From: JAAYJR01 sp964611525
Lineage (GTDB): Bacteria; Bacteroidota; Bacteroidia; Bacteroidales; Prolixibacteraceae
Assembly: GCA_964611525.1 (NCBI GenBank)
Contig: CAZTAL010000060.1
Coordinates: 1 to 6,352, forward strand
DNA: 6,352 bases
Direction: 5' to 3'
A program made the translations under genes and the position numbers. Below, one piece after another: positions 5,064-6,352 of the stretch. The first letter of the stretch is position 1. Every line of letters starts with the position of its first letter. The notes beneath the pieces were generated by a model, which saw nothing but the letters and a program-made list of their open reading frames with translations, made no database searches and was not told where the DNA came from.

Positions 5064-6071
5064 ATGCCGGAACCAAATAATTATTACATTTGGTTCCATA
5101 TGAAAGACACTTCGAAAATACAAAAACTGATGAATAATCTTGGTGCCCGGGGAAGGCCTTTTGTTTTCCTGGTAGACTTTCTGATGCAAAATCCAAGAAT
5201 ATTCCCTTTTGATGATCGAATGGGAGAAATAAAATGGCAAACATTGGGCTATGATAATTCCGGTTTTTATTCCAAGAAACCTGTATTAAAAAAGTGGAAA
5301 ATCAGTCCTGTTTCTTTCGAAAATTACGAGAAAGGATTCGATCTTATTCAGCATCATATCTGCAAGGGTGATACATTTTTATTGAATTACACCCAGCCTA
5401 CCCCGGTTGAAACCAATCTCACACTCGAGGAAATTTTTCAAATAAGTGTTGCACCATACAAAGTTTTGCTGAAAGACCAATTTGTTTGTTTTTCTCCCGA
5501 ATCATTTATAAAAATAGAAAATGGTAAAATATTATCATTTCCCATGAAGGGTACTATTGATGCGAATATTGATAATGCAAACGAAATAATTATTTCCGAT
5601 TATAAAGAGTTAGGCGAGCATAATACCATTGTTGATCTGATCCGGAATGATCTGAGCCATGTTGCTAAGGATGTGACGGTTGAAAAATTCAGGTACCTTG
5701 AACGGATCCATACCAATAAAAAGGATTTATGGCAGGTAAGCTCAAAAATTACAGGTAATTTATTTAGAAAATATCCGGATAATATCGGTGATATTATTTT
5801 TTCCGTGCTACCTGCAGGATCTATTTCAGGTGCACCCAAGAAAAAAACGGTGGAGATTATCTTAAAAGCTGAAAACTATGAGAGAAATTATTATACAGGT
5901 ATTTTTGGAGTTTTCGACGGGAAAAATCTTGATAGCTGTGTTCTGATAAGATTTATTGAAAATCAGGATGGCCAACTTGTGTACAAAAGCGGCGGAGGAA
6001 TAACTTTTATGAGCCGTTGCATGACTGAATACGAGGAAATGATAAATAAAGTCTATGTGCCGATTGCTTGA
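5064..6071 (+). CDS. pabB: Aminodeoxychorismate synthase component I (PabB)
   Basis: PabB, with the glutaminase PabA, turns chorismate and ammonia into 4-amino-4-deoxychorismate, the precursor of p-aminobenzoate in folate synthesis; it is cytoplasmic. This 335-residue frame is the short Bacteroidota form, essentially the chorismate-binding domain alone. Visible motifs are FLLNYTQPTPVETNL (105-119), FSPESF (143-148), FPMKGTID (159-166) with the active-site lysine K162 typical of PabB rather than anthranilate synthase, GEHNTIVDLIRNDL (184-197) with the metal-binding region, PAGSISGAPKKKT (250-262), YYTGIFGVFDG (276-286) and GGGIT...EYEEM (310-326). I give the longest frame. The ATG at 5100 (residue 13) is a serious alternative, because residues 1-12 lie over a perfect hairpin and the family-like sequence only begins near MNNLGARGRPF (23-33). 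It is followed by a pabC-like gene overlapping by 17 bases, so the two are co-transcribed. No pabA is in the window. Confidence 0.92.
   Translation: MPEPNNYYIWFHMKDTSKIQKLMNNLGARGRPFVFLVDFLMQNPRIFPFDDRMGEIKWQTLGYDNSGFYSKKPVLKKWKISPVSFENYEKGFDLIQHHICKGDTFLLNYTQPTPVETNLTLEEIFQISVAPYKVLLKDQFVCFSPESFIKIENGKILSFPMKGTIDANIDNANEIIISDYKELGEHNTIVDLIRNDLSHVAKDVTVEKFRYLERIHTNKKDLWQVSSKITGNLFRKYPDNIGDIIFSVLPAGSISGAPKKKTVEIILKAENYERNYYTGIFGVFDGKNLDSCVLIRFIENQDGQLVYKSGGGITFMSRCMTEYEEMINKVYVPIA
5069..5097 (+). promoter_or_regulatory. Hairpin at the pabB translation start
   Basis: GGAACCAAAT (5069-5078) and ATTTGGTTCC (5088-5097) are perfect 10-base inverted repeats around the 9-base loop AATTATTAC. No T run follows, so it is not a plain terminator. 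It lies just after the first possible pabB start codon (5064) and ends 2 bases before the second (5100). If translation starts at 5100, the hairpin sits exactly where ribosomes bind and could limit initiation; as DNA it could equally be an operator. A 13-codon frame at 5039-5080 (MKPFVSSWYAGTK) terminates inside the left arm. A role is inferred from position and perfection only. Confidence 0.45.
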
Positions 6072-6352
6072 AACCATTAAATGCAAAGACGGACAGTTGT
6101 TTAATCTTTGGTTTCATCAGAGGCGGTTTAACCTTGCCCGTAAGAATTATTTCGGAATAGATGATGAAATAGATCTTGCCCAAATGATAAAAATGCCCGC
6201 TGAATGTAAAAGCGGACTGTACCGTTGCAGGGTGGTTTATGATGAAAACATAAAAAAAATAGAATTTCTGCATCACCGGTACCGGCAAGTAAAAAGTTTG
6301 AAACTTATTGAAGACAATCAAATCAATTACAGATATAAATTTACTGACCGCC
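6055..6352 (+). CDS. pabC: PabC-like aminodeoxychorismate lyase (class IV aminotransferase), 5' part
   Basis: A frame opens at ATG 6055, overlapping the last 17 bases of pabB, and stays open for 99 codons to the window edge. It begins MCRLLETIKCKDGQLFNL, followed by HQRRFNLARKNYFG, then SGLYRCRVVYDE (about 54-65) and RQVKSLKLIEDN near 77-88. This matches the N-terminal half of the small Bacteroidota class IV aminotransferase-like proteins: the 'leTi...dG...nl..H..R...s' opening and the 'cRv.Y' segment. In the folate route this PLP enzyme would convert aminodeoxychorismate to p-aminobenzoate plus pyruvate, directly after PabB. The PLP-binding lysine lies beyond the cut or is not identifiable. 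An in-frame TAA at 6043-6045 rules out a start much further upstream. The gene is truncated only by the window end. Function rests on weak sequence resemblance plus strong context. Confidence 0.8.
   Translation, partial: MCRLLETIKCKDGQLFNLWFHQRRFNLARKNYFGIDDEIDLAQMIKMPAECKSGLYRCRVVYDENIKKIEFLHHRYRQVKSLKLIEDNQINYRYKFTDR

Noticed and set aside
6007..6321. 104-codon minus-strand frame across the end of pabB and the following gene
   Set aside because: The + strand here encodes the pabB end and a pabC-like protein with recognisable motifs and the expected overlap; the minus frame is hydrophobic nonsense.

Overview
The window looks like chromosomal DNA from a member of the Bacteroidota. It is AT-rich, its genes lack clear Shine-Dalgarno sequences, and a TAnnTTTG-type -7 promoter box lies upstream of one module. 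Its protein families (URO-D-like protein, ROK kinase, DUF1080 protein, overlapping pabB and pabC-like genes) are all common in that phylum. All convincing genes lie on the + strand. Genus or species cannot be told from the sequence alone.

Left part (1-2600): an intact uroporphyrinogen-decarboxylase-family protein (23-1285), a 410-base AT-rich gap, then an intact ROK-family sugar kinase (1697-2599) without the usual zinc cysteines. Middle part (2600-4880): a patchwork of gene debris around one intact gene. It holds the broken 5' end of a DUF1080 lipoprotein gene (about 2661-2859), an intact secreted DUF1080 / 3-keto-disaccharide hydrolase-family protein (2977-3732), and a segment with protein-like minus-strand remnants (3732-4019). 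Next come a toxin-antitoxin pair whose antitoxin is frameshifted (4080-4309) and whose RelE/ParE toxin seems to have lost its C-terminal tip (4306-4578), and a 218-base second copy of the 3' end of the ROK kinase gene (4659-4876). A hairpin terminator (4892-4912) closes this part. Right part (4913-6352): pabB and the start of an overlapping pabC-like gene, which together would make p-aminobenzoate for folate.

The URO-D-like protein, ROK kinase and DUF1080 protein plausibly belong to sugar or glycoside catabolism, but no substrate can be read from the sequence. The pab genes are an unrelated housekeeping unit. The most notable feature is that the two ROK 3' copies form a 2,274-base-offset direct repeat bracketing all the decayed material. 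This suggests an ancestral second ROK gene or tandem duplication that was later eroded. I see no clear new defence or mobile system; the interest lies in decay, duplication and a possible leader or hairpin control ahead of pabB.
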